A DNA stretch of 51,361 nucleotides, from assembly GCA_030041435.1 (NCBI GenBank), contig JASHNW010000094.1, forward strand, positions 1-51,361. The letters run 5' to 3'. The notes beneath the pieces were generated by a model. That model searched no databases. It was not told where the DNA came from and saw only the letters and a program-made list of their open reading frames with translations. This DNA comes from Acidobacteriaceae bacterium (GTDB lineage Bacteria > Acidobacteriota > Terriglobia > Terriglobales > Acidobacteriaceae). The stretch's first letter is position 1, and the number at the start of each line of letters is the position of its first letter. Positions 1 through 7,168 of the stretch are shown piece by piece. A program made the translations under genes and the position numbers.

Positions 1-509
1 CCCTCGCCCAGGCGCCCGTGGCACATATCGCATTTGCCCACTACGCCGCGCTCAGGATTAAATTGCGGCACGCCGTACGAGCAGTTCCAGGTGCAGTACT
101 GGCAACCGATGCAGCGCTCCGCGCTGTGCAGCACAATCCCGGTCAATGGATCTTTGGTGTAGGCATTCACCGGGCATCCGGTCATGCAGGTGGGCTCAAG
201 GCAGTGGTTGCAGCTCATGGAAAGGTAGTGCCGCATGGTGTCCGGATAAACGCCGCCTTCGATCTCGCCCACACGGCGCCACTGAATCTCCGCGGGATTA
301 CCGTTCTGTTCGTTGCACGCCACCACGCAGCACTTGCAGCCGATGCACTGCGTCATGTCCAGGTGGAATCGGTACTGTTCTCCAGGGAGGGGCAGCCTGC
401 CCGGGGTTAAGGGGGCAGAGGGCGGTGGGGCCTGCACGACAGCCGCGGCCGGCGTCAGCAGGAAATGTTCTCCATCCTCTGTTGCCCGAGTGAGCAGGGG
501 CAAATCCAT
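1..509 (-). CDS. 4Fe-4S electron-transfer subunit of a molybdopterin oxidoreductase, 3' part cut by the window edge
   Basis: Translating the minus strand from the ATG at 509 gives 169 open codons that run off the window. The protein contains CIGCKCCVVAC, CNHCLEPTCMTGCP, CIGCQYCTWNC and the start of a fourth cluster (CDMCHG). This is the cysteine pattern of DmsB/NrfC-like iron-sulfur subunits that pass electrons between a quinol or cofactor-bearing partner and a molybdopterin catalytic subunit. A GGAGGG sequence sits about 5 nt before the ATG. A proline-rich stretch of about 40 residues precedes the first cluster, and no signal peptide is visible. It diverges from a NarK-like transporter, so a link to nitrate or nitrite reduction is plausible, but the catalytic subunit is outside the window and the substrate is inference. 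Confidence 0.85.
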   Translation of the reverse strand, partial: MDLPLLTRATEDGEHFLLTPAAAVVQAPPPSAPLTPGRLPLPGEQYRFHLDMTQCIGCKCCVVACNEQNGNPAEIQWRRVGEIEGGVYPDTMRHYLSMSCNHCLEPTCMTGCPVNAYTKDPLTGIVLHSAERCIGCQYCTWNCSYGVPQFNPERGVVGKCDMCHGRLGE

Positions 510-1063
510 TGTTCCCTCCACGCCAGGAGACGGGTGAGCAATCGCGAAAACAAAACGCGGCCGGGTGCACGAAAACCGGGTGCATGAGTAGTCGATCCAT
601 CAGGAGCAAACAAGCTCCCGAGATACAAACTCGTCCTAGAGGGATCCAGCCGGCACAGGCATGGTGCCGGCAAAGGAAAGTAAAGCGATCATACTGTACC
701 CCGGCCGCGAGCACAAGATACGCAACGCATGATCTGCTCTTGCTTCGTTTCCCGCGCTGCGATAATCTCGGCTGAACAGCTTCCTGTTGACTGGCACCGT
801 GCCTGTGCCAGCTCTTCTCGCCACGATCTGCGCAAGATTTCAATTCTGAACGAGATTCGCGCCCCGAACCGCGCGAACGCCGAGCGTCCGCGCTCCGCAT
901 TCCTGCGCGTGTCTTCGCACCGAGCACTGGCGCGCAGCAAGGCAACGGAAGATTCAGAGCGTTTCCAGAGCGCGTTTGTCCACGAACGCATTGCGCATTT
1001 CCGTGACGGACCCAACGCGCGTGATCCAGGACTCGATCAAACTTCGGCAGAGGAGAGAAAGAG
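510..1063. other. Divergent intergenic region between the Fe-S subunit and the nitrate transporter
   Basis: This 554 bp stretch separates two divergently transcribed genes and must hold both promoters. I see no convincing gene in it. A short direct repeat, CCGGGTGCACGA followed by CCGGGTGCATGA, lies near 553-583, just upstream of the Fe-S gene start, and could be a regulator site. No clear -35/-10 pair or sigma-54 box was recognised. Long open frames across it on both strands overlap the real genes in the wrong frame and are not coding. Confidence 0.4.
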
Positions 1064-2371
1064 ATGAAGACGCACAAAGTGGAGCAACTGATCCTTGCAA
1101 CGCTGGGCTTTTTCTGGTGCTTTCTCATGTGGTTCTCGACCGCGGCGTTCAGCCCGAGCATCGCCGCGCACTATCGTCTGAGCATCCAGGCGCTGGGGCT
1201 GCTGGCAAGCTCCGCCATCTGGATGGCTCCGGTGGGCCGGATCATCGCGGGTTGGGCTTCAGACCGCTTCGGAGCGCCGCGCACTTTCGCGTTCATCCTT
1301 GCCGGTTGCGGCCTGATTTCCGTGGCGTCGGCGTACACCAGCGACTATAGGCTCCTGTTTATGGAGCGAACGATCGTCGCCATCGCCGGGGTATCGTTCG
1401 TGGTCGGCATCCAGCACGTTGCCCAGTGGTTCGACGCAAATGAGATCGGCACGGCAGAAGGACTTTATGCCGGCACGGGCAACGTGGGTGCGGGCATAGG
1501 CGCCCTGGTTCTGCCGCGCATCTTCGGAACCAACTACCATGGGGCGTTCCTGTGGCTGGGGACGATAGCCATAGGGATTGCGGCCTGGTATCTGGTTCGC
1601 GGCAGCGCCGCGAAGAGCGCACAGCAACGCAAACTGGTGCGGGAGCGCAGCAATATTCGCGACACGGTTTTCGTCTGGAGCCGGTACATCGCCATCGCGC
1701 TGATGCTGGCCTACGCTATGTCCTTCGGCCTCGAGATTGCGATGAATGCGTGGCTGCCGGGATACTTCACGCGCGGCTTTCACGATGCTATCCTGGCGCT
1801 CGGCTTTACCAGCGTAGCGGGCGTGCAGATTGCCGCCGGAACCTTTGCGGCGGTGCAGTCATTCACCGCGTCTCTGTTCCGTCCCTTCTCGGGGTTCATG
1901 TCCGACCTGTTCCAACGCAGGAAATGGGCGCCTCTGCCCTTCATTGCCAAAAGCCTCCCCTACGCACCGCGTCTTCACTGGCTGGGAATCTCGCTGGTTC
2001 TGATCACTCTGTCGATGGTCGGGCTCACGATTGCGGGTCAGACGGGCTCGTTGCATCTCTCGGTCGGGGTCCTGGTGGTGATGGGAGTCTTTATCTCGTG
2101 CGGAACCGGCGGGACGTTTGCCCTAGTGCCACTATTGTTTCCCGATCGTCCGGGCGCGGCCGCCGGATTTGTTGGAGGTGTGTCGACCGCGGCGGCCATT
2201 GTCTATCCCCTGGTGTTTTCCACCAATTCCCATATCCATATGGGCTACATGCGCGTTGCACTCTACATCTTTGTGCCGTTCGTACTTTTCTACTTCTGGG
2301 CCGCTCGCTACGAGCTTCAACCGGAGGAGCATGGCCTGCTGTCGCGCGCCCTTGCCGCCGAGGACGCATAG
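1064..2371 (+). CDS. narK: Major facilitator transporter of the nitrate/nitrite porter (NarK) family
   Basis: The 435-residue protein is predicted to take up nitrate or to exchange nitrate and nitrite across the inner membrane. It has about 12 hydrophobic segments. The MFS loop motif GWASDRFGAPRT lies at residues 63-74. Two glycine-rich signatures typical of nitrate porters are present: AGTGNVGAGIG at 136-146 and CGTGGTFALVP at 346-356. The FRPFSGFMSD stretch at 272-281 matches the second-half MFS loop. A purine-rich GAGGAGAG stretch precedes the ATG. Length is normal for the family. The divergent iron-sulfur subunit supports a nitrate context. A different small anion as substrate cannot be excluded without a closer comparison. 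Confidence 0.85.
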   Translation: MKTHKVEQLILATLGFFWCFLMWFSTAAFSPSIAAHYRLSIQALGLLASSAIWMAPVGRIIAGWASDRFGAPRTFAFILAGCGLISVASAYTSDYRLLFMERTIVAIAGVSFVVGIQHVAQWFDANEIGTAEGLYAGTGNVGAGIGALVLPRIFGTNYHGAFLWLGTIAIGIAAWYLVRGSAAKSAQQRKLVRERSNIRDTVFVWSRYIAIALMLAYAMSFGLEIAMNAWLPGYFTRGFHDAILALGFTSVAGVQIAAGTFAAVQSFTASLFRPFSGFMSDLFQRRKWAPLPFIAKSLPYAPRLHWLGISLVLITLSMVGLTIAGQTGSLHLSVGVLVVMGVFISCGTGGTFALVPLLFPDRPGAAAGFVGGVSTAAAIVYPLVFSTNSHIHMGYMRVALYIFVPFVLFYFWAARYELQPEEHGLLSRALAAEDA

Positions 2372-2413
2372 CAGCGATGGCGCTTGACCAACTTTGATTC
2401 TGTGAGGTGGAAC

Positions 2414-2668
2414 TTGAACGCAGCATGCCCGTCTCCCGCGCCCGTACCGCATGAGCCCTGGTACAAGTATGGGGTCGCTTTTCTTCTGATCGAGATGGCG
2501 TTTGCCATTGCAGTATGCGGCTATTCGCTCTACATGACTTTCCACGGGTATGGGGGATTTCCCGGAAAACACCAGGGCGTATCGACCCATACGGACGCGC
2601 AGCATCGCGAGAGAAGCTTCACGCAGCCGGTTTACGCACGACCGCACTCTGCTCAGCCTTATCAATAA
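2414..2668 (+). CDS. Small single-helix membrane protein of unknown function
   Basis: This open frame follows the transporter closely on the same strand. I prefer the TTG at 2414 because GAGGTGG lies 6-7 nt upstream; an earlier TTG at 2384 would add 10 residues and has no ribosome site. The 84-residue product has a Pro-rich N-terminus, one hydrophobic segment at about residues 20-43 (GVAFLLIEMAFAIAVCGYSL) and a polar His/Gln-rich tail. I do not recognise the family. Its position suggests co-transcription with the nitrate transporter, perhaps as an accessory subunit, but that is inference. A spurious frame is possible. Confidence 0.5.
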   Translation: MNAACPSPAPVPHEPWYKYGVAFLLIEMAFAIAVCGYSLYMTFHGYGGFPGKHQGVSTHTDAQHRERSFTQPVYARPHSAQPYQ

Positions 2669-3191
2669 TCAACCCTGCCGGTAAAAATCAGCCGAACGGC
2701 GAAGAGCGGTTCTCGGTCCTGGTACCGGGATGACGCCGGGGCAATGAAGGGCAGCAAAAGCCCGCAGCCAGTCAGTGTGTCGACGCAGGGAATCGGCGGC
2801 AACGAGATTGCGGTCTCGGGAGGCGTGCGCGTTGCTTCGATCCTGCGGCATCGGCCCGGCGGTTGCCGCCTTCGACCGAATGTTTTCATTTGATATTCCG
2901 CACGGTTCAGCGTGCCCTGTTTTCCACCTGACACGGCGATGAACGTGCGCTCGCGTCTCGATCACAAGGACGCGCGACGCAGAGAGCTGCCTGGCGTCTT
3001 GAAACGGGAGTGCTCTCTTTCGTCCCGAACGCGACGGCCACATTGGTCGCGCACCATTGCTCACCGAAGGTAATGCGGGAATTGATTACCTCTGAGAGTA
3101 AGAAATTCTTCCGCGTGTGTAGTTTTTTCGTGTGGGGCTGCGACATGCGGAGAAAAATTCCGTCGCGTTCTGCATGAGGACGCGACATTTA

Positions 3192-3220
3192 TTGACGATG
3201 CGCTGTTGTAACACTTTAGT
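3192..3220 (+). promoter_or_regulatory. Candidate sigma-70 promoter upstream of the ASH-repeat gene
   Basis: TTGACG (3192-3197) is followed after exactly 17 bp by TTTAGT (3215-3220). They match the -35 and -10 consensus at 5/6 and 4/6 positions. The segment lies in an AT-richer patch. Transcription from here would give a leader of about 200 nt before the preferred GTG start at 3430. This is a pattern match only. Confidence 0.35.
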
Positions 3221-3245
3221 AATTTAATTCGAGAAAAATGGTGAC

Positions 3246-3259
3246 GAACGTGCACGTTC
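3246..3259. repeat. 14-bp perfect palindrome in the leader of the ASH-repeat gene
   Basis: GAACGTGCACGTTC is its own reverse complement. It lies about 30 bp downstream of the candidate -10 element, where a bound repressor would block transcription. It could equally be a chance palindrome. Confidence 0.35.
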
Positions 3260-3402
3260 CCGAATAGACTACCTTCAGTTAGCAGAGAGAGTTACCGAAG
3301 TAACTGTGGCTTCGTTTCTTGTGGTCGCTCCCTTCGCTTGCTTCTTGAGATAGTGCTGGCCAATCTCTGACCTCAAGACGGAGTGTGTCGCTTTGCTGAG
3401 GA

Positions 3403-3417
3403 TTGCAAATTTTGCAA
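3403..3417. promoter_or_regulatory. Inverted repeat TTGCAAA-T-TTTGCAA just before the ASH-repeat gene start
   Basis: The two 7-bp arms are exact reverse complements around one T. The core TGCAAA/TTTGCA equals the arms of the dyad at 19773-19786 upstream of the sorting-signal gene, although there the spacer is 2 bp. It would overlap the coding region if the earliest TTG (3403) were the start, which is one reason to prefer the GTG at 3430. Function as an operator is inference. Confidence 0.35.
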
Positions 3418-3429
3418 GAGGTCAAGCAC

Positions 3430-6384
3430 GTGTTGAACGAATTTGTCTTTTTCCATTCGGGGCCAGACGCTGGAAATCCTATTGCATCATTGGCCAGTGA
3501 TCCGTTGCCGTCGAGTACGCCGCATTATCCGAATTGCGGCCGGATCGGAAAGCAGCGGGGATGGACCGTCTCTTTGCCGGCGATCCTTGCATGTTGCCTC
3601 CTGATCGGTCTTCCAGGGTTCGGAACCGCGCAGGCAGCGCAGACTCCCGCCCTGACCATGAGCGCGGGCAGCGTGGTGTTTGGGAGTGTAACAGTCAACA
3701 CTGCGGCGACGCCGAAGACCGTGACCCTGACCTCATCGGGGACAGCTCCGCTCGTCATCAGCGCGGCGTCGATCGCAGGGTCGGGAGCCTTTGGGATGTC
3801 GGGCGTGACTTTCCCGTTGACGCTCAATCCAGGACAGGCTGCAACTCTGACGGTCACCTTTGACGCGTCCACGGCCGGAGCGAAGTCGGCAAACCTGACG
3901 ATGACCACGAACGCGCCTGCGGGAGAGGCGGTCATCGCGCTGAGCGGAACAGCGGTTGGGGCGCCGGGGTTGACGCTGAGCGCAACCAGCGTAGCGTTTG
4001 GGGCAGTGCTGGTGAACACGGCGGCGCCAGCGAAGAAGGTGACCCTGACCTCGTCGGGGACGGCTCCGCTGATCATCAGCGCGGGGACGCTGAGCGCGGC
4101 GCCGGCCTTTGGAATGTCGGGCGTGAGTTTTCCGCTGACGCTGAACCCAGGGCAGACGGCGACGCTGACACTGAGTTTTGATTCGAATACGACGGGATTG
4201 AAAACGGGAACCCTTACACTGACGACGAACACGTCAGCGGGGTTGGCGACGGTTGCGGTACGCGGAACCGGGATCGCGCCGGCACTGACGCTGAACACCA
4301 GTAGTCTGGCATTCGGTGTGGTCGACCTGAATACGAAGGCGACACCGCGGACGGTGACGGTGACGTCGTCCGGGACCGCGCCGTTGACCATCAATACCGG
4401 ATCCATCACAGGGGCGGCGGCCTTCGAGATGTCGGGAGTGACTTTTCCAATCACGCTGAACCCAGGGCAGACGGCGACCCTGGCCGTCAGCTTCGATCCG
4501 AATACTCCAGGATTGAAGACGGCAACGGTGGCTTTGTCAACGAACGCCTCGCCGGCCATGGCGACGGTTGCCGTGCAGGGAACAGGGGCTACCCCGACGC
4601 TGATGGTGAGCACCAGTAGTCTGTCGTTCGGGGTTGTGCAGCTGAATACTGCGCCCCCCCCGCAGACGGTGAAATTAAGCTCGATCGGAACGAATCCGGT
4701 GACGATCAGCGGGGCGACCCTGAGCGGGTCGGCCGGGTTCGGGATTTCCGGAGTGAGTTTCCCTCTGACGCTGAATCCGGGGCAGTCGGCGACTCTGACG
4801 GTGAGCTTCGACCCGAGCACATCGGGATTGAAGACGGGAACCTTAACTTTGACATCGAACTCGACGGCGGAACCGTCGACGATCGCGGTCCGCGGGACCG
4901 GGGCAACGCCGGCACTGACGCTGAGCACGACCAGCCTGGCATTCGGAGATGTGCTGGTGAATACGGCGGCGGTCCCGAAGACGGTGACGCTGTATTCGTC
5001 CGGGACGGGTCCCGTGACGATCAGCGGGGCGACCATAAGCGGGGCGCCGGCCTTCGGGATGTCGGGATTGAGTTTCCCGCTGACGCTGAACCCAGGGCAG
5101 ACAGCAACGCTGACGCTGAGCTTCGATTCGAATACAGCGGGACTGAAGACGGGAACCGTGACGCTGACGACCAACGCGGGACCGGAGACGATCGCGGTAC
5201 AGGGAACCGGGGCGGCGCCAGCGCTGACGCTGAGTGCGAGCACCGTGTCGTTCGGGGAAGTAGCGGTGAACACAAAGGCGACACCGCAGACAGTGGAGTT
5301 GTACTCGTCCGGAACGGCGCCGCTGACGATCAGCGCGGCGACGGTGGGAGGGGCCGCGGCGTTTGGGATGACGGGGCTGAGCTTTCCCCTGACGCTGAAT
5401 CCGGGGCAGACAGCAACGCTGACGTTGACCTTCGATGCGAGCGGGTTGGGACCGAAGACGGGAAGCGTCACGCTGACGACGAACGCGGCGGGAAGCACGA
5501 TGGCGATTGCGCTGAGCGGAGCAGCAGTGGCGCCGGGCGTGCTGACCGGAGTGAGTTGCGGGACTGGATCGATTACCGGGGCGGGGACAGTGGCCTGTGG
5601 CGTGACGTTGAGTTCCCCCGCTGGCCCAGGAGGGCAGACGGTCGCCCTGACCAGCAGCAATTCCGCAGTGACGGTGCCGGCATCGGTGATGGTGGCAGCA
5701 GGAGCGAGCAGCGCGGCGTTCACAGCGACGGTGACAGCGGTGACGACGGCGCAGACGGCGACGCTGACGGCGTCGTCGGGCGGGACCAATGCAACTTATG
5801 CGATCTCACTGGGAGCGGCAACGCCGGCACTGACAGTGGGGTCGTCGACTGTGGCGTTCGGCGACGTGTCGCTGAACACGTCGGCGACGCAGTCGGTGAT
5901 CCTGACGTCGTCCGGTACGGCGGCGCTGACGATCAGCAAGGGAACGGTACAGGGAAGCGGGTTTGGGATGACCGGATTGAGCTTCCCCCTGACGCTGAAC
6001 CCCGGATCAAGCGCGACGATGGAAGTGGAGTTCGATCCCACGACGTCCGGATCGGCCACGGGAGCCGTAACCCTGACGACGAATACATCGGCGGGATCGG
6101 CTTCCATTGCATTGACCGGAACGGGCCAGGCGGCGTCGTACGAGGTCCAGCTGAGCTGGGTGGCACCCACCAACCCGTCGGTTCCCATCGCTGGGTACTA
6201 CGTTTATCGGGAGGTGAGTGGCGCTTCGTCGTATCAACAGCTGAATTCGACTGCCGATGCGTCGACGACTTATACGGACACCTCCGTCGCGAACAATACA
6301 ACCTACAGTTACTACGTAGAGAGCGTCGATTCCCAGGGGAACGTAAGCGCTCCCTCCAATCCATTCACTGTCACGATTCCTTAG
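3430..6384 (+). CDS. Secreted repeat protein: seven choice-of-anchor-D (ASH) domains, an Ig-like insert and a C-terminal FN3 domain
   Basis: The product is about 984 residues from GTG 3430, which has AGAGGT 7 nt upstream; an in-frame TTG at 3403 lacks such a site. A signal sequence follows a polar N-terminal stretch of about 45 residues (hydrophobic LPAILACCLLIGLPGFGTAQ, then AQAAQT). Six tandem modules of about 100 residues follow, each with a FG-x-V-x-VNT start, SSGTAPLTIS, FPLTLNPGQTATL and an N-TS/GTG end. This is the ASPM/SPD-2/Hydin-like fold. Next come an Ig-like stretch (VSCGTGSITGAGTVACGV), a seventh ASH module and an FN3 domain ending in VTIP. Such proteins are exported and probably act in adhesion or cell-surface scaffolding. 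The modules are very similar at DNA level, so copy number may vary by recombination. No sortase or PEP-CTERM anchor is visible. Confidence 0.85.
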   Translation: MLNEFVFFHSGPDAGNPIASLASDPLPSSTPHYPNCGRIGKQRGWTVSLPAILACCLLIGLPGFGTAQAAQTPALTMSAGSVVFGSVTVNTAATPKTVTLTSSGTAPLVISAASIAGSGAFGMSGVTFPLTLNPGQAATLTVTFDASTAGAKSANLTMTTNAPAGEAVIALSGTAVGAPGLTLSATSVAFGAVLVNTAAPAKKVTLTSSGTAPLIISAGTLSAAPAFGMSGVSFPLTLNPGQTATLTLSFDSNTTGLKTGTLTLTTNTSAGLATVAVRGTGIAPALTLNTSSLAFGVVDLNTKATPRTVTVTSSGTAPLTINTGSITGAAAFEMSGVTFPITLNPGQTATLAVSFDPNTPGLKTATVALSTNASPAMATVAVQGTGATPTLMVSTSSLSFGVVQLNTAPPPQTVKLSSIGTNPVTISGATLSGSAGFGISGVSFPLTLNPGQSATLTVSFDPSTSGLKTGTLTLTSNSTAEPSTIAVRGTGATPALTLSTTSLAFGDVLVNTAAVPKTVTLYSSGTGPVTISGATISGAPAFGMSGLSFPLTLNPGQTATLTLSFDSNTAGLKTGTVTLTTNAGPETIAVQGTGAAPALTLSASTVSFGEVAVNTKATPQTVELYSSGTAPLTISAATVGGAAAFGMTGLSFPLTLNPGQTATLTLTFDASGLGPKTGSVTLTTNAAGSTMAIALSGAAVAPGVLTGVSCGTGSITGAGTVACGVTLSSPAGPGGQTVALTSSNSAVTVPASVMVAAGASSAAFTATVTAVTTAQTATLTASSGGTNATYAISLGAATPALTVGSSTVAFGDVSLNTSATQSVILTSSGTAALTISKGTVQGSGFGMTGLSFPLTLNPGSSATMEVEFDPTTSGSATGAVTLTTNTSAGSASIALTGTGQAASYEVQLSWVAPTNPSVPIAGYYVYREVSGASSYQQLNSTADASTTYTDTSVANNTTYSYYVESVDSQGNVSAPSNPFTVTIP

Positions 6385-6637
6385 AGCACGGATCATCGAA
6401 ATCGCGCGGCACTTCTGAAGGTGGAACGCGCGTACTGACGATACGCTCGCCGCGTGAGCGCGTCCTGGCGGCGTTGCGGGGGTAAAGACACGTCGCCCCT
6501 GGGACGAAGGAAGGTTTGCAGATCGGGAAGGGAAGCGCGGTCCACGAGGAGGGGACTACGGAGTGGACCTGAAGGTAGGGGGGAGACGGACGAGGGGGCC
6601 ACAAGCGTCCTGTCTTTCCATCTGGACGGTATGTCAA
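6385..6637. other. Non-coding stretch after the ASH-repeat gene
   Basis: No start, motif or terminator hairpin with a T-run was recognised here. The frames that cross it encode low-complexity Arg/Gly-rich peptides without family features. It is probably degraded sequence between the adhesin gene and the mobile-element remnant. Confidence 0.4.
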
Positions 6638-6814
6638 TTGGATGCGACTACGGAGGCGGGGCGGAAGCGGTGGGTGTTTCGCCGGATAGCGGAGAAGCTG
6701 AGGATTGTGAAGCTGACGCTGGAGCCGAGTGCCAGCGTGGCCGATGCGGCTCTGCCCAACGGCGTGAACGCCAACTAGGTCTTTCGCTGGAAGCGGCAGT
6801 ACGAGCTTGGTTTA
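6638..6814 (+). mobile_element. Remnant of an IS66-type OrfA (TnpA) transposase gene
   Basis: Reading from 6638 gives AEKLRIVKLTLEPSASVA, then NGVNAN, a TAG stop at 6776, and VFRWKRQYELG after the stop. This is the helix-turn-helix pattern of IS66-family OrfA proteins, where the text is normally EKxRIVxxTLxPGASVAxVA...GVNANQVFRWRRQ. The stop replaces the expected Gln codon (CAG to TAG). No start, no OrfB/OrfC and no terminal repeats were found, so this is a dead fragment. Confidence 0.6.
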
Positions 6815-6819
6815 CGCTG

Positions 6820-7104
6820 GCGTGCGATTCGATCAGGCTGATCTCCTCGGGCACGGCTCCGCTAACCATCAGCGCAGCTTCGCTGACGCGTAAGGGCTTC
6901 AGCATCTCGGGGTCTGAAGTTGCCTGTGCTTCTGAACCGGGCAGCGGGTCCTATGTGCTGCTGAACAGATTGCCCGTCAGCACCATGATCTGTACGGACA
7001 GCACGGTTGCAGGCGACACCGACTCTAGCTACGAGGTGATGAGCGTGGACACCAAAGGAGTGCAGAACCCACGGTCCAATGTGTTCGCGGTGGAGATCCC
7101 GTAG
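6820..7104 (+). pseudogene. Decayed copy of the ASH/FN3 protein tail
   Basis: The frame encodes ISSGTAPLTISAASLTRKGF, matching the core of the ASH modules in the gene at 3430-6384. It then jumps into SSYEVMSVDTKGVQNPRSNV and ends AVEIP, matching that protein's FN3 end (YYVESVDSQGNVSAPSNP, VTIP). About half of an ASH module and half of the FN3 domain are missing, and no signal peptide or proper start exists. It appears to be a duplicated 3' end that suffered an internal deletion, next to an IS66-type fragment. It cannot encode a functional secreted protein as it stands. Confidence 0.6.
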
Positions 7105-7168
7105 AGCCGCTTAGCACGTAAAGGGGAAACATAAAATGGCGCCGAATATGGATCGCTACATTCCTCGT

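Larger units (their letters stand above)
2669..3429. other. Long non-coding leader and promoter region of the ASH-repeat protein
   Basis: About 760 bp with no supported gene. It contains a candidate sigma-70 promoter (3192-3220), a 14-bp perfect palindrome (3246-3259), a small tetraloop hairpin (3290-3305: AGTTAC, CGAA, GTAACT) and a TGCAAA/TTTGCA dyad (3403-3417) directly before the preferred start of the next gene. The region is clearly less GC-rich around 3090-3240 than its surroundings, which fits a regulatory segment. No riboswitch class was recognised. Confidence 0.4.

Noticed and set aside
298-1161. Long minus-strand frame covering the Fe-S gene start and the divergent region
   Set aside because: It is in the wrong frame relative to the four-cluster ferredoxin-like protein and encodes Arg/Ser/Cys-rich text without motifs.
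3525-5789. A 754-codon open frame on the minus strand across the adhesin gene
   Set aside because: It mirrors the repeats of the plus-strand gene, has no recognisable domain and is explained by codon bias and the tandem repeats.
6454-7104. A single 216-residue gene spanning the IS66 fragment and the adhesin-tail copy
   Set aside because: The first 120 residues are Arg/Gly-rich without features and overlap the transposase remnant in another frame; only the end resembles a real protein.
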